Assembly: GCA_934376955.1 (NCBI GenBank)
Contig: CAKRPJ010000066.1
Coordinates: forward strand, 1 to 9,922
Direction: 5' to 3'
DNA: 9,922 bases
Source of the DNA: CAKRPJ01 sp934376955
GTDB taxonomy: Bacteria; Bacillota; Clostridia; Lachnospirales; Lachnospiraceae
Shown here: positions 1-7,638 of the stretch, piece by piece
Position numbering within the stretch: position 1 is the first letter of the stretch
How the letters are laid out: each line of letters opens with the position of its first letter
Translations under genes and position numbers: made by a program
Notes under the pieces: generated by a model
Databases searched by the model: none
What the model saw: the letters and a program-made list of their open reading frames with translations, nothing else
What the model was told of the DNA's origin: nothing

Positions 1-116
1 TACTAAAGCTTAAGCGCCTTAGCATGGGGCCTATCCGCCTTGACCCTGAGTTAAAACCCGGGGAATACAGAAAGCTAAACGAGGAAGAACTCGAATTATT
101 AAAGGAAATAGGATGA
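1..116 (+). CDS. RsuA/RluB-type rRNA pseudouridine synthase, C-terminal end only
   Basis: The reading frame beginning at base 3 is open from the window edge to a TGA at 114-116 and gives 37 residues. They include LKRLSMGPIRLDPELKPGEY followed by an acidic, leucine-rich tail. That block is typical of the extreme C-terminus of RsuA/RluB/RluE-type enzymes, which convert a uridine of ribosomal RNA to pseudouridine. The catalytic aspartate and the S4 RNA-binding domain lie outside the window, so the target (16S or 23S rRNA) cannot be decided. The stop overlaps the ATG of the next gene (ATGA at 113-116), implying translational coupling. The family call rests on recognising the tail alone. Confidence 0.72.
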   Translation, partial: LKLKRLSMGPIRLDPELKPGEYRKLNEEELELLKEIG

Positions 117-787
117 TTATGGAAAACAGAGACTGTAAAGAATTATTAAAGGGTAAAAAAGCCGTGATCTTCGATCTGGACGGCACACTTGTCGATTCCA
201 TGTGGATGTGGAAGGAGATCGACATTGAATTTCTCGGACGCTTCGGACTGACCTGCCCGGAGGATGTGGAACGAAAGATCGAAGGCATGAGTTTTTCTGA
301 AACAGCCGTATATTTTAAAGAACGCTTTAAGCTTCCCCTTACCCTCGATGAAATCAAGGATTGCTGGATCAGTATGTCGATCGACAAATACCGCCATGAG
401 GTTCCCTTAAAGGAAGGCGCTCTCGAATTTTTACAGTATTGTAAAGAAAACGGGATTTTGACCGGGATCGCCACCAGTAACGGCCGGGATATGGTAGATG
501 CCGTCCTGAACGCACTCAACGTGGCGTCTTATCTCGATGTTGTTGCGACCGCCTGCGAAGTACCGAAGGGAAAGCCTGAACCGGATATCTATCTGGAGGT
601 GGCAAAGCGCCTTCAGGTATCTCCTAAGGAATGTCTGGTATTTGAGGATATTCCTGCCGGGATCACTGCCGGAAAACGTGCCGAAATGACTGTGATCGCA
701 GTTGAGGATGTCTTCTCCGAAAAACTGATGGAGGAAAAATCAGCTCTTGCAGACGGCGTCATCCACAATTATTTTGATTTGCTTTAA
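113..787 (+). CDS. HAD-superfamily hydrolase, beta-phosphoglucomutase/phosphatase-like
   Basis: A 224-residue cytosolic enzyme with all four HAD motifs. Motif I is DLDGTLVDS with nucleophile D21 and acid/base D23; motif II is T121-S122 in IATSN; motif III is K154 in PKGKPEPD; motif IV is E178-D179 in VFEDIPAG. A helical C1-type cap lies between motifs I and II (about residues 30-100). This is subfamily IA, whose members dephosphorylate or isomerise small phosphorylated metabolites through an aspartyl-phosphate with Mg2+. The substrate cannot be read from the sequence. The ATG at 113 overlaps the preceding stop; AAAGGA at about 101-106 serves as ribosome binding site. A second ATG at 119 would remove two residues and is also possible. 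Length is normal for the family. Confidence 0.9.
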   Translation: MIMENRDCKELLKGKKAVIFDLDGTLVDSMWMWKEIDIEFLGRFGLTCPEDVERKIEGMSFSETAVYFKERFKLPLTLDEIKDCWISMSIDKYRHEVPLKEGALEFLQYCKENGILTGIATSNGRDMVDAVLNALNVASYLDVVATACEVPKGKPEPDIYLEVAKRLQVSPKECLVFEDIPAGITAGKRAEMTVIAVEDVFSEKLMEEKSALADGVIHNYFDLL

Positions 788-804
788 GGAGTGGTAAACA
801 CATT

Positions 805-2616
805 ATGGTAAATGACTTTCTCCCGATATGCCGGGAAGATATGAAAAAACGCGGATGGGAGCAGTGTGACTTCGTCTATATCTGCGGGGATGCCTATGTG
901 GATCATCCCTCCTTCGGACATGCCATTATAAGCCGTCTTCTGGAGGCACATGGCTATAAGGTCGGCATCATCCCTCAGCCGGACTGGAAAAACAAAGAGA
1001 GCATCACGATCCTCGGAGAACCAAGATTAGGCTTTCTTGTAAGCGCCGGAAACATGGATTCCATGGTAAATCACTATTCCGTATCGAAAAGACGCCGTGA
1101 CAAGGATTCCTATACCCCCGGCGGTGTTATGGGAAAACGCCCTGACTATGCGGCTGTTGTCTATTGTAACCTGATCCGTTCCGTGTATAAAAAAGCCCCC
1201 ATCATACTGGGCGGCATTGAGGCCAGCCTCCGTCGTCTGGCACATTATGACTACTGGTCAGGAAAGGTCAAGCATTCGATCCTTGTGGATTCTCAGGCCG
1301 ATCTGATCTCCTACGGAATGGGAGAGAGATCGATCGTCGAGATCGCGGATGCCCTCGATTCCGGTCTTAATATAAAAGACATTACCTTCATCGACGGCAC
1401 TGTTTTTAAAACCTCAGATCCCGACATGATCTATGATGCGGTCACACTTCCTTCCTACAAGGAGATCTGTGACGACAAAAAGCGGTATGCGGAGAGCTTT
1501 ATGGTTCAGTACAGAAATACAGACGCCTTCTCCGGAAAGCGTCTTAGTGAGCCCTACAACGATCATCTTTATGTGGTCCAGAATCCGCCGGCAAAGCCTC
1601 TCAGTACGCTGGATATGGATGATATCTACGCTCTCCCCTATATGAGGACATGGCATCCCTCCTACAATGCATTAGGAGGCGTCCCGGCCTTCTCGGAGGT
1701 CAAATTCAGCCTTATCAGCAACAGAGGCTGCTTTGGCGGCTGCAGCTTCTGTGCCCTTACGTTTCATCAGGGACGTATCGTGCAGGTGCGAAGTCATGAA
1801 TCGATTTTGGAGGAAGCAAAGCTTTTGACCGCGGAGCCGGATTTCAAGGGATATATCCATGATGTAGGCGGCCCCACCGCAAACTTCAGGGCTCCCGCCT
1901 GCAAAAAGCAGATGACAAAGGGTGCTTGCCCGGGACGCCAATGTCTGTTTCCGCGTCCCTGTGAAAACCTGATCGCTGACCATACAGACTATATCGCACT
2001 CTTGCGAAAGCTTAGAGCCCTTCCCAAGGTAAAAAAGGTCTTTATCCGTTCCGGGATCCGTTTTGATTATGTCCTTGCAGACAAAAGTGCGGACTTTTTA
2101 AAGGAGCTCTGCATGTATCATGTAAGCGGCCAGCTGAAGGTAGCGCCGGAGCATGTATCCGATAACGTCCTTTCCCGTATGGGAAAGCCGGAGGCATCTG
2201 TTTACAACCGCTTTGTGAAGGAATATAAGGCAATGAACGAGCGTCTCGGCTTAAAGCAGTATCTGGTGCCCTACCTGATGTCCTCACATCCCGGCTCCAC
2301 GTTAAAAGAGGCGGTAGAGCTTGCCGAGCATCTCCGCGACCTCGGCTATATGCCGGAGCAGGTACAGGATTTCTATCCGACCCCGTCAACGATCTCCACC
2401 TGCATGTACTACACCGGACTTGATCCCAGAACCATGAAGCCCGTATACGTTCCGGTCAATCCCCACGAAAAGGCCATGCAGCGGGCCCTGATCCAGTATC
2501 GGAACCCGAAGAACTATGATCTGGTATATGAAGCACTGATCTTAGCCGGACGAAAAGATCTGATTGGATACGACAAGCGCTGCCTGATCCATCCGAGAAA
2601 AGGAAAAAAGAGGTGA
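805..2616 (+). CDS. ygiQ: YgiQ family radical SAM protein (UPF0313)
   Basis: A 603-residue member of the YgiQ family. An N-terminal YgiQ-specific domain (about 5-300) precedes the radical-SAM core. The core starts with the CxxxCxxC motif, C309, C313 and C316 (RGCFGGCSFC), which binds the 4Fe-4S cluster that cleaves S-adenosylmethionine. A shorter family-specific C-terminal region follows (about 500-600, with DFYPTPST and NPHEKAMQRA). Four more cysteines (C366, C375, C380, C386) cluster just after the radical-SAM motif. The biochemical reaction of the family is, to my knowledge, not established. It is shorter than E. coli YgiQ (about 740) but usual for Firmicutes. AAGGAG at 786-791 overlaps the upstream stop and lies about 13 bases from the ATG, a long spacing; no in-frame alternative start sits closer. 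Confidence 0.93.
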   Translation: MVNDFLPICREDMKKRGWEQCDFVYICGDAYVDHPSFGHAIISRLLEAHGYKVGIIPQPDWKNKESITILGEPRLGFLVSAGNMDSMVNHYSVSKRRRDKDSYTPGGVMGKRPDYAAVVYCNLIRSVYKKAPIILGGIEASLRRLAHYDYWSGKVKHSILVDSQADLISYGMGERSIVEIADALDSGLNIKDITFIDGTVFKTSDPDMIYDAVTLPSYKEICDDKKRYAESFMVQYRNTDAFSGKRLSEPYNDHLYVVQNPPAKPLSTLDMDDIYALPYMRTWHPSYNALGGVPAFSEVKFSLISNRGCFGGCSFCALTFHQGRIVQVRSHESILEEAKLLTAEPDFKGYIHDVGGPTANFRAPACKKQMTKGACPGRQCLFPRPCENLIADHTDYIALLRKLRALPKVKKVFIRSGIRFDYVLADKSADFLKELCMYHVSGQLKVAPEHVSDNVLSRMGKPEASVYNRFVKEYKAMNERLGLKQYLVPYLMSSHPGSTLKEAVELAEHLRDLGYMPEQVQDFYPTPSTISTCMYYTGLDPRTMKPVYVPVNPHEKAMQRALIQYRNPKNYDLVYEALILAGRKDLIGYDKRCLIHPRKGKKR

Positions 2617-2621
2617 TCTGA

Positions 2622-3380
2622 ATGAAAATTGCGATCGTAACCGGAGCATCTTCCGGAATGGGACGCGAAATGGTCTATGAATTAGCCGATCGTTTTGCTG
2701 CATTAGAGGAAATATGGGTGATCGCCAGAAGAAAGGAGCGGCTTGACGAATTTGACGGAAGGCTGCCTGTAAAATGTCGAAAATTTGTTCTCGATCTTTC
2801 AAGACAAGAAGACAGAATAAAGCTATCGGAGGCCTTAGATGAGATCAGACCGGAGGTAAAGATACTGGTAAATGCCGCCGGCTTCGGAGCGACAGGTGCT
2901 GTCGGAACCATAAACGAACAGGAATCCATCGGTATGATCCGCTTAAATTGCGAGGCATTAACGGCTGTTACGGAATGTGTACTTCCCTATATTTCCTCAA
3001 ACAGCAGGATCATCCAGTTTGCGTCTGCCGCCGCCTTTTTACCACAGCCAGGCTTTGCCGTCTATGCGGCGTCAAAGGCCTTTGTCTTAAGCTACAGCCG
3101 CGGACTTAATGCAGAGCTTCGCAAAAAGCAGATCACCGTAACCGCTGTGTGTCCGGGGCCGGTAAAGACCGAGTTCTTTGATATTGCATTGCATGGAGGA
3201 AAGCTCACGTCATATAAAAAGTGGGTCATGGTAAAGCCCAAAAAGGTCGTCCGTCAGGCGATCCGGGACAGCCAGATGGGACGGGAGATCTCCATCGCAG
3301 GACTTCCGATGAAGCTGTTCTTTGTACTTTGCAAGGTACTCCCACACCGCCTTTTGATGCAGTTCATTACTTGGAAATAA
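2622..3380 (+). CDS. Short-chain dehydrogenase/reductase (SDR)
   Basis: A 252-residue classical SDR, an NAD(P)-dependent oxidoreductase expected in the cytosol. The Rossmann dinucleotide motif TGASSGMG is at residues 7-14, the structural NAAG motif near 84-87, and the catalytic triad is S135, Y148 and K152 (YAASK) with the usual 13-residue Ser-Tyr spacing; PGPVKTEF follows at about 178-185. Arginines R36-R37 at the end of the second strand favour NADP(H) over NAD(H), an inference from family rules. The substrate is unknown; the sequence resembles broad-specificity SDRs. AGAGGTGA at 2609-2616 overlaps the ygiQ stop and gives a well-spaced ATG. The five-base gap to ygiQ indicates co-transcription. 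Confidence 0.92.
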   Translation: MKIAIVTGASSGMGREMVYELADRFAALEEIWVIARRKERLDEFDGRLPVKCRKFVLDLSRQEDRIKLSEALDEIRPEVKILVNAAGFGATGAVGTINEQESIGMIRLNCEALTAVTECVLPYISSNSRIIQFASAAAFLPQPGFAVYAASKAFVLSYSRGLNAELRKKQITVTAVCPGPVKTEFFDIALHGGKLTSYKKWVMVKPKKVVRQAIRDSQMGREISIAGLPMKLFFVLCKVLPHRLLMQFITWK

Positions 3381-3390
3381 ACGACGAAAA

Positions 3391-3404
3391 GAGGAAATAC
3401 TTTG
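3391..3404 (+). promoter_or_regulatory. Ribosome binding site supporting a TTG start
   Basis: GAGG at 3391-3394 lies seven bases before TTG at 3402-3404, the optimal distance. The next in-frame ATG (3426) has no comparable site at the right spacing. The downstream membrane protein therefore probably starts with TTG, which usually lowers translation relative to ATG. Confidence 0.7.
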
Positions 3405-3974
3405 AATAAAAAAATTAAAAAGGGCATGTACGGCTACCGCAAGGCCCGCCGCAAAAGGCAGCTTATCATCATCGCAGGCTTTCTGGCGGCAATCGCGGCG
3501 TTACTGATCTCCCGGCTGTTTATCAGCTGGACTTCTCTCAATAACCTTCTTACGATCAGTGCCATCCTTCTTGTTCTGCCAATGGCGAACACCGCATCCC
3601 CGATGGTCGCCGCGTGGAAGATAAAAGAAACCCCACAGGATTTTTACGAAGCCGTAAGACCCTACGAAGAAAAGTTTCCGGTACTTTATGACCTGATCAT
3701 TACCTCCCATGATCTGATCATGCCCATCGATGCGGCTGTAATACATCCCGGCGGTGTATACCTGTTCTGTCCGCAAAAGGATATCAATGTGAAAAAAGGA
3801 GAAAAGTTCCTGAATGAAATGCTTACGGGCTGGAAGTTAGACGGAAACGCTAAGATCATGGTAGAAAAGAGAAACTATCTTAACCGTCTTGCGAGCCTCA
3901 AGCCTGTGACAGAGGAGGAGGATGACGGAAGCGCACCTCATGTAGAAAAGCTTTTAAAGAGCCTTTCGATGTAG
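3402..3974 (+). CDS. Unrecognised two-helix membrane protein with soluble C-terminal domain
   Basis: I do not recognise a named family for this 190-residue protein. A very basic N-terminus (KKIKKG...RKARRKRQ, residues 3-20) is followed by two hydrophobic stretches, about 20-41 and 46-71. Residues 73-190 are soluble. By the positive-inside rule the N-terminus and the C-terminal domain are both cytoplasmic, joined by a very short external turn. The soluble part contains DAAVIHPGGVYLF (110-122) and a basic segment at 126-135. This faintly recalls the core strand of NERD (nuclease-related) domains, but the expected following ExK is not visible, so I do not assign it. TTG is the preferred start (see the ribosome site); ATG at 3426 would remove eight residues. 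It lies 21 bases after the SDR gene and 15 before the RluA-type gene, clearly within the operon. Confidence 0.8.
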   Translation: MNKKIKKGMYGYRKARRKRQLIIIAGFLAAIAALLISRLFISWTSLNNLLTISAILLVLPMANTASPMVAAWKIKETPQDFYEAVRPYEEKFPVLYDLIITSHDLIMPIDAAVIHPGGVYLFCPQKDINVKKGEKFLNEMLTGWKLDGNAKIMVEKRNYLNRLASLKPVTEEEDDGSAPHVEKLLKSLSM

Positions 3975-3989
3975 AGTAGGAGGCAGCCG

Positions 3990-5015
3990 ATGAAGGAGAT
4001 CACCATTAATAAAAACGAAGCCGGACAACGTCTGGATAAGCTTCTCTCAAAATATATGGCCCTTGCTCCAAAGAGCTTTTTTTACAAGATGATGCGGAAG
4101 AAAAACATCACACTGAACGGAAAGAAGTGCGAGGGTTCCGAGAAGCTTGCAGAGGGCGATGTGGTAAAGCTCTTTTTAGCCGATGAGACCATCGATAAAT
4201 TTTCAGAAAGGCTTCCGGAGCCATACCATTCCGTTTCTTCTAATGCAGGGCGTCTCTCCGATACCGAGTTGGATATCCTTTATGAAGACAGCGATATCCT
4301 TCTTGTCAACAAGCCCTCCGGAATGCTTTCCCAGAAGGCAAAGCCGGAGGATGTTTCCCTTGTGGAATACCTGATCTCTTATCTTTTAGAGCAGGGCAGT
4401 ATCAAAAAGGAAGATCTTCGGAGCTTTCGTCCTTCCGTCTGCAATCGTCTTGACCGCAATACAAGCGGCATCGTAGCCTGCGGCAAATCCCTTGCCGGTC
4501 TTCAGATGCTTTCGGAAATATTCCGCGATCGATCTGTCCATAAGTATTATCAGTGTATCGTTGCCGGAAAAATGACAGAGGGAAAAACCATCGATGGATG
4601 GCTGTTAAAGGATGAGGTCAAAAACAAGGTATCCATACTGGATCGACCGGATCCCGCGAAGGAGGCACTCCGGATCGTCACAAAATACGAGCCGATCGCC
4701 GCAACAGAGGACTGCACTTTGTTAAAAGTTACCCTTTTGACCGGGCGTTCCCATCAGATCCGGGCCCATCTGGCTTCCATCGGCCACCCGATCCTCGGAG
4801 ATACAAAATACGGAACTCCAGCAGCAAACCAGTCAGTACGCAAAAAAGGCATTCGCTCCCAGTTACTCCATTCCTTTCGTCTGGAATTTCCAAAGCTTAC
4901 CGGTAAATTTGAGTATCTCTCGGGCAAGGCCTATGAAGCCCCGCTTCCTGCCGATTTTGTCCGGATCCTGAAAGGAGAAGGCCTAAAATGGGAACATGGA
5001 AAACCAGAGGCTTAA
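3990..5015 (+). CDS. RluA-family pseudouridine synthase with S4 domain
   Basis: A 341-residue enzyme that isomerises specific uridines of structured RNA, most likely 23S rRNA, to pseudouridine. An N-terminal S4 RNA-binding domain covers about residues 1-65 (AGQRLDKLL near the start). The catalytic domain has LVNKPSGMLSQ (105-115), the active-site block CNRLDRNTSG with catalytic D155, and the C-terminal signature TGRSHQIRAH (251-260) followed by GHPILGDTKYG. The residue before the catalytic RLD is N152 where RluA, RluC and RluD usually carry histidine. The architecture matches RluC/RluD, but the exact target uridines cannot be inferred. AGGAGG at 3978-3983 lies six bases from the ATG. The last 28 bases overlap recU. 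Confidence 0.93.
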   Translation: MKEITINKNEAGQRLDKLLSKYMALAPKSFFYKMMRKKNITLNGKKCEGSEKLAEGDVVKLFLADETIDKFSERLPEPYHSVSSNAGRLSDTELDILYEDSDILLVNKPSGMLSQKAKPEDVSLVEYLISYLLEQGSIKKEDLRSFRPSVCNRLDRNTSGIVACGKSLAGLQMLSEIFRDRSVHKYYQCIVAGKMTEGKTIDGWLLKDEVKNKVSILDRPDPAKEALRIVTKYEPIAATEDCTLLKVTLLTGRSHQIRAHLASIGHPILGDTKYGTPAANQSVRKKGIRSQLLHSFRLEFPKLTGKFEYLSGKAYEAPLPADFVRILKGEGLKWEHGKPEA

Positions 5016-5536
5016 GAGGCTCCTCGCTGGAGGAGTTAATAAACAAAACGAATGACAGTTATCGCGAAAAGGGCTTGGCGCTGATCCAGAAGATCCCGAC
5101 CCCCATCACCCCCATCGAGATCGACAAGACCAGCCGCCATATCACGCTGGCATACTTTGATATGAAAAGTACAGTCGATTACATTGGCGTCGTACAGGGT
5201 ATCCCGGTCTGTTTTGATGCGAAGGAATGCTCCGTCCGGACATTTCCTTTACAGAACGTCCATCCGCACCAGATCCTTTTTATGGAGCAGTTTGAAAAGC
5301 AGCAGGGCATAGCCTTCATTCTTCTGTCATTTACAACAGAAAATGAAGTCTACTATGTTCCATTCGATGTGATCCATCGTTTCTGGAAACGGATGGAGGA
5401 CGGCGGAAGGAAAAGCTTTACTTATGACGAGGTCGTTCCCTGCTCCTACAGGCTTAGAGAGCAGCGCGATTTCTTTGTCCACTATCTGGAAGGGATCCAG
5501 ATGGATCTGGACCGAAAAGAAAAGGAGGAAATGTAA
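4988..5536 (+). CDS. recU: Holliday junction resolvase RecU
   Basis: A 182-residue RecU, the Gram-positive resolvase that cuts four-way DNA junctions during recombinational repair and chromosome segregation. Matches to B. subtilis RecU as I recall it: an N-terminal LEELINKTN block (residues 14-22), the KxPTP segment (K35-P39), STVDYIGVVQG (61-71), and the nuclease core FDAKE (76-80) with FPLQNVHPHQ downstream. D64, D77 and K79 fit the PD-(D/E)XK arrangement; B. subtilis has E where D77 stands, a conservative change. The C-terminal GGRKS motif is present. It lacks the first ~25 residues of the B. subtilis protein. The start overlaps the RluA-type gene by 28 bases, with AAGGAG at 4972-4977. The neighbour here is hflK, not the penicillin-binding protein gene found next to recU in Bacillus. 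Confidence 0.9.
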   Translation: MGTWKTRGLRGSSLEELINKTNDSYREKGLALIQKIPTPITPIEIDKTSRHITLAYFDMKSTVDYIGVVQGIPVCFDAKECSVRTFPLQNVHPHQILFMEQFEKQQGIAFILLSFTTENEVYYVPFDVIHRFWKRMEDGGRKSFTYDEVVPCSYRLREQRDFFVHYLEGIQMDLDRKEKEEM

Positions 5537-5542
5537 AAACCT

Positions 5543-6664
5543 ATGTTCGATCTTATTGTTTCACTGATTTTTGTTGTGGCTGCCGTACTGGCTTCCCTCA
5601 AAAAAAGCGGACGCCTTGATGAATGGAAAGAAAGCCGCAGAGGCCCGATCGAAGTTACTGAGAAAAAAGTCAGACAGCCCCATCCCGGCTTTGCCCGGGC
5701 AGGCCGTGTATTTGGAGCGGTAGTCGTAGTCTTTTTGCTCTGCATCCTGGGCTTCGACAGCTACTATACACTGTCGGAGGAGGAGATGGCCGTGGTCACG
5801 ACCTTCGGAAGTCCCTCTGTTCAGGAGGCCTCCGGCCTTCATTTTAAACTTCCTGTGATACAAAGGGTAACGAAGGTATCAAAAGCCATCACAGGCATGC
5901 AGATCGGCTATACCACGGATCCGGAGCGGGCCGCCGGCGCCGATGCGGATACACCTGTTTCTATTGAAAAGGAAAGCCTGATGATCACAAATGATTTTAA
6001 CCTGATCAATGTAGATTTCTATGTGGAATATATGGTTACCGATCCCATTCAGGCAGTCCGCCACCGCACGGTCTACGAAAGCATCATTAAAAACTTAGCG
6101 CAGAGCTACATCCGTGATACAGTCGGTCTTTACAATGTCGATGATGTGATCACAACGGGAAAGACACAGATCCAGGAACGGATCAAGGAGCAGCTTACTA
6201 ACCGCCTTGTGGAGGAGAATATCGGCTATGGCATCTACAATGTGTCGATCCAGGATTCCGAGATGCCGCGGGAGGATGTAGCCAATGCCTTTAAGGCCGT
6301 AGAGGATGCAAAGCAGGGTATGGAAACAGCCATCAATACGGCAAAAAAATACCAGTCCGAAAATATTCCAAAGGCAAACGCTGAGGCGGATAAGCTTTTA
6401 CAGGAGGCGGAAGCCTATAAGCAGCAGAGGATCAATGAGGCAAACGGACAGGTGGCCCGCTTTGAGGATACCTATGCCGAATATGTCAAATATCCGCTTA
6501 TCACCAAAAAACGAATGTTTTATGAGGCAATGGAGGAGCTGCTTCCCGAGCTGAAGGTCATTATCGATAACGGCAGCGGTACACAGACGCTCCTTCCGTT
6601 AGAACCCTTTGGTACAGACACCGCGAAGGCAGCCGCAGATAACACTCAGGAGGAAAGCAAATGA
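5543..6664 (+). CDS. hflK: HflK-like SPFH/band-7 membrane protein
   Basis: A 373-residue SPFH (band 7) protein that, by family knowledge, partners HflC in a membrane assembly that modulates the FtsH protease. A transmembrane helix at about 55-71 leads into the SPFH domain (about 72-245; note SEEEMAVVTTFGSP and GLHFKLPV). A long charged, alanine-rich coiled coil follows (about 247-312), then a low-complexity acidic tail. Residues 1-19 form a second hydrophobic segment, not the glycine-rich cytoplasmic tail of E. coli HflK. The loop between the two segments is strongly basic, which predicts N-terminus out, loop in and SPFH domain out. AGGAGG at 5523-5528 is 14 bases from the ATG, rather far, with no better in-frame start. 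The stop overlaps the hflC start by four bases. FtsH is not in the window. Confidence 0.88.
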   Translation: MFDLIVSLIFVVAAVLASLKKSGRLDEWKESRRGPIEVTEKKVRQPHPGFARAGRVFGAVVVVFLLCILGFDSYYTLSEEEMAVVTTFGSPSVQEASGLHFKLPVIQRVTKVSKAITGMQIGYTTDPERAAGADADTPVSIEKESLMITNDFNLINVDFYVEYMVTDPIQAVRHRTVYESIIKNLAQSYIRDTVGLYNVDDVITTGKTQIQERIKEQLTNRLVEENIGYGIYNVSIQDSEMPREDVANAFKAVEDAKQGMETAINTAKKYQSENIPKANAEADKLLQEAEAYKQQRINEANGQVARFEDTYAEYVKYPLITKKRMFYEAMEELLPELKVIIDNGSGTQTLLPLEPFGTDTAKAAADNTQEESK

Positions 6665-7533
6665 AGCGAACAGGAAAAAGAATAGTAACCTTTGTGATCC
6701 TTCTTCTGGCAGTGATCACGTTAAAATCGGCTATGGTCAGCACTTATAACGATGAATACAAGCTTGTCCTTCAGTTTGGAAAAGTAGTCCGTGTGATCGA
6801 CACTCCCGGACTCAGCTTTAAGATCCCCTTCCTCCAGACGACCCAATCCATCCCCAATTATGAGATGGTACACGACCTGATCCCCAGCGAGGTCAATACC
6901 AGAGATAAAAAGGTCATGCTGACGGATTCCTTCGCCCTCTGGAGCGTTACAGATCCCCTCGAATACCTTTCCAGACTCGGGGCGAATAAGGCAAACGCCG
7001 AGAGCCGTATTTCCGTTGTGGTCTATAATGCCGTAAAAAATGTGATCTCCTCCACGGATCAGGCTGATGTCATATCCGGCCGTGACGGAAAGCTGGCAGA
7101 GCTCATCACGGAAAAGATCGGCTCCTCACTGGAAAGCTACGGCATTACCGTTAAGAAGGTCGAAACAAAAATGCTCGATCTTCCGGATTCCAATAAGGAA
7201 GCCGTCTATCAGCGAATGATCTCAGAGCGACAGAATATTGCGGCGGGCTATACTGCCGACGGTCAATATCAGTCAAACGTCATCAAAAACACCACCGACC
7301 GGGATGTCTCCATTATCATCTCAGAGGCCCGGGCGAAGGCAGAAAAGATCCGTGCTGAAGGTGAAGCAGAGTATATGAGGATCCTCTCCGGAGCCTATAA
7401 CGATGAAGGAAAAGCCGACTACTACAACTACATCCGCAGTCTGGATGCGATCAAGGCCAGCTTAAAGGGGACGAATAAAACGATCATCCTCAATTCCTCC
7501 TCGGAGCTCGCAAGGATCCTTCAGGGAAATTAA
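6661..7533 (+). CDS. hflC: HflC-like SPFH/band-7 membrane protein
   Basis: A 290-residue partner of HflK. One N-terminal membrane helix (about 7-24) follows a basic start (MKRTGKR), placing the N-terminus inside and the SPFH domain outside. The SPFH domain spans about 25-190, with LVLQFGKVVRVIDTPGLSFK at 36-54. The C-terminal region has the HflC-type series EARAKAEKIRAEGEAE (222-237) and YYNYIRSLDA (254-263), which correspond to the C-terminal helix of E. coli HflC. ATGA at 6661-6664 couples its translation to hflK, and AGGAGG just upstream (about 6649-6654) is a strong ribosome binding site. It is the last gene of the operon; the pepT promoter begins five bases after its stop codon. Confidence 0.9.
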   Translation: MKRTGKRIVTFVILLLAVITLKSAMVSTYNDEYKLVLQFGKVVRVIDTPGLSFKIPFLQTTQSIPNYEMVHDLIPSEVNTRDKKVMLTDSFALWSVTDPLEYLSRLGANKANAESRISVVVYNAVKNVISSTDQADVISGRDGKLAELITEKIGSSLESYGITVKKVETKMLDLPDSNKEAVYQRMISERQNIAAGYTADGQYQSNVIKNTTDRDVSIIISEARAKAEKIRAEGEAEYMRILSGAYNDEGKADYYNYIRSLDAIKASLKGTNKTIILNSSSELARILQGN

Positions 7534-7538
7534 CAACA

Positions 7539-7567
7539 TGGACAAAACCGGTAATTTCTGGTATACT
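7539..7567 (+). promoter_or_regulatory. Sigma-A-type promoter for pepT
   Basis: TGGACA (7539-7544) matches five of six bases of the -35 consensus. A 17-base spacer separates it from TATACT (7562-7567), five of six of the -10 consensus. TG at 7559-7560 adds an extended -10. The predicted start is near 7574, giving a leader of about 65 bases. pepT can therefore be expressed independently of the hflKC operon. Confidence 0.78.
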
Positions 7568-7583
7568 GATGTCGATAGCTTCT

Positions 7584-7607
7584 GCGGCCGGAACAGGCTT
7601 CGGCCGC
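7584..7607 (+). promoter_or_regulatory. Leader hairpin between hflC and pepT
   Basis: GCGGCCG (7584-7590) and CGGCCGC (7601-7607) form a perfect seven-base-pair GC-only stem. The loop can add a G-U and an A-U pair. The stem begins about ten bases after the predicted pepT transcript start. The sequence after it (GTATTCTAAC) is not a U-run, so an intrinsic terminator is unlikely. It may stabilise the 5' end of the pepT mRNA or mark the 3' end of the hflKC mRNA after trimming. Confidence 0.6.
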
Positions 7608-7638
7608 GTATTCTAACTATGGAAAAGGAGTAAATGTC

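Noticed and set aside
4440..4455. N152 in place of the usual histidine beside the catalytic aspartate of the RluA-type enzyme, as a sign of inactivation.
   Set aside because: The catalytic D155 and all other motifs are intact. This histidine is not the catalytic residue, and I believe NRLD variants occur in Clostridial homologues.
7584..7607. The GC-rich hairpin as an intrinsic terminator of the hflKC operon.
   Set aside because: The stem is strong, but it is followed by GTATTCTAAC, not a U-run. It also lies downstream of the pepT promoter, where a terminator would block pepT.
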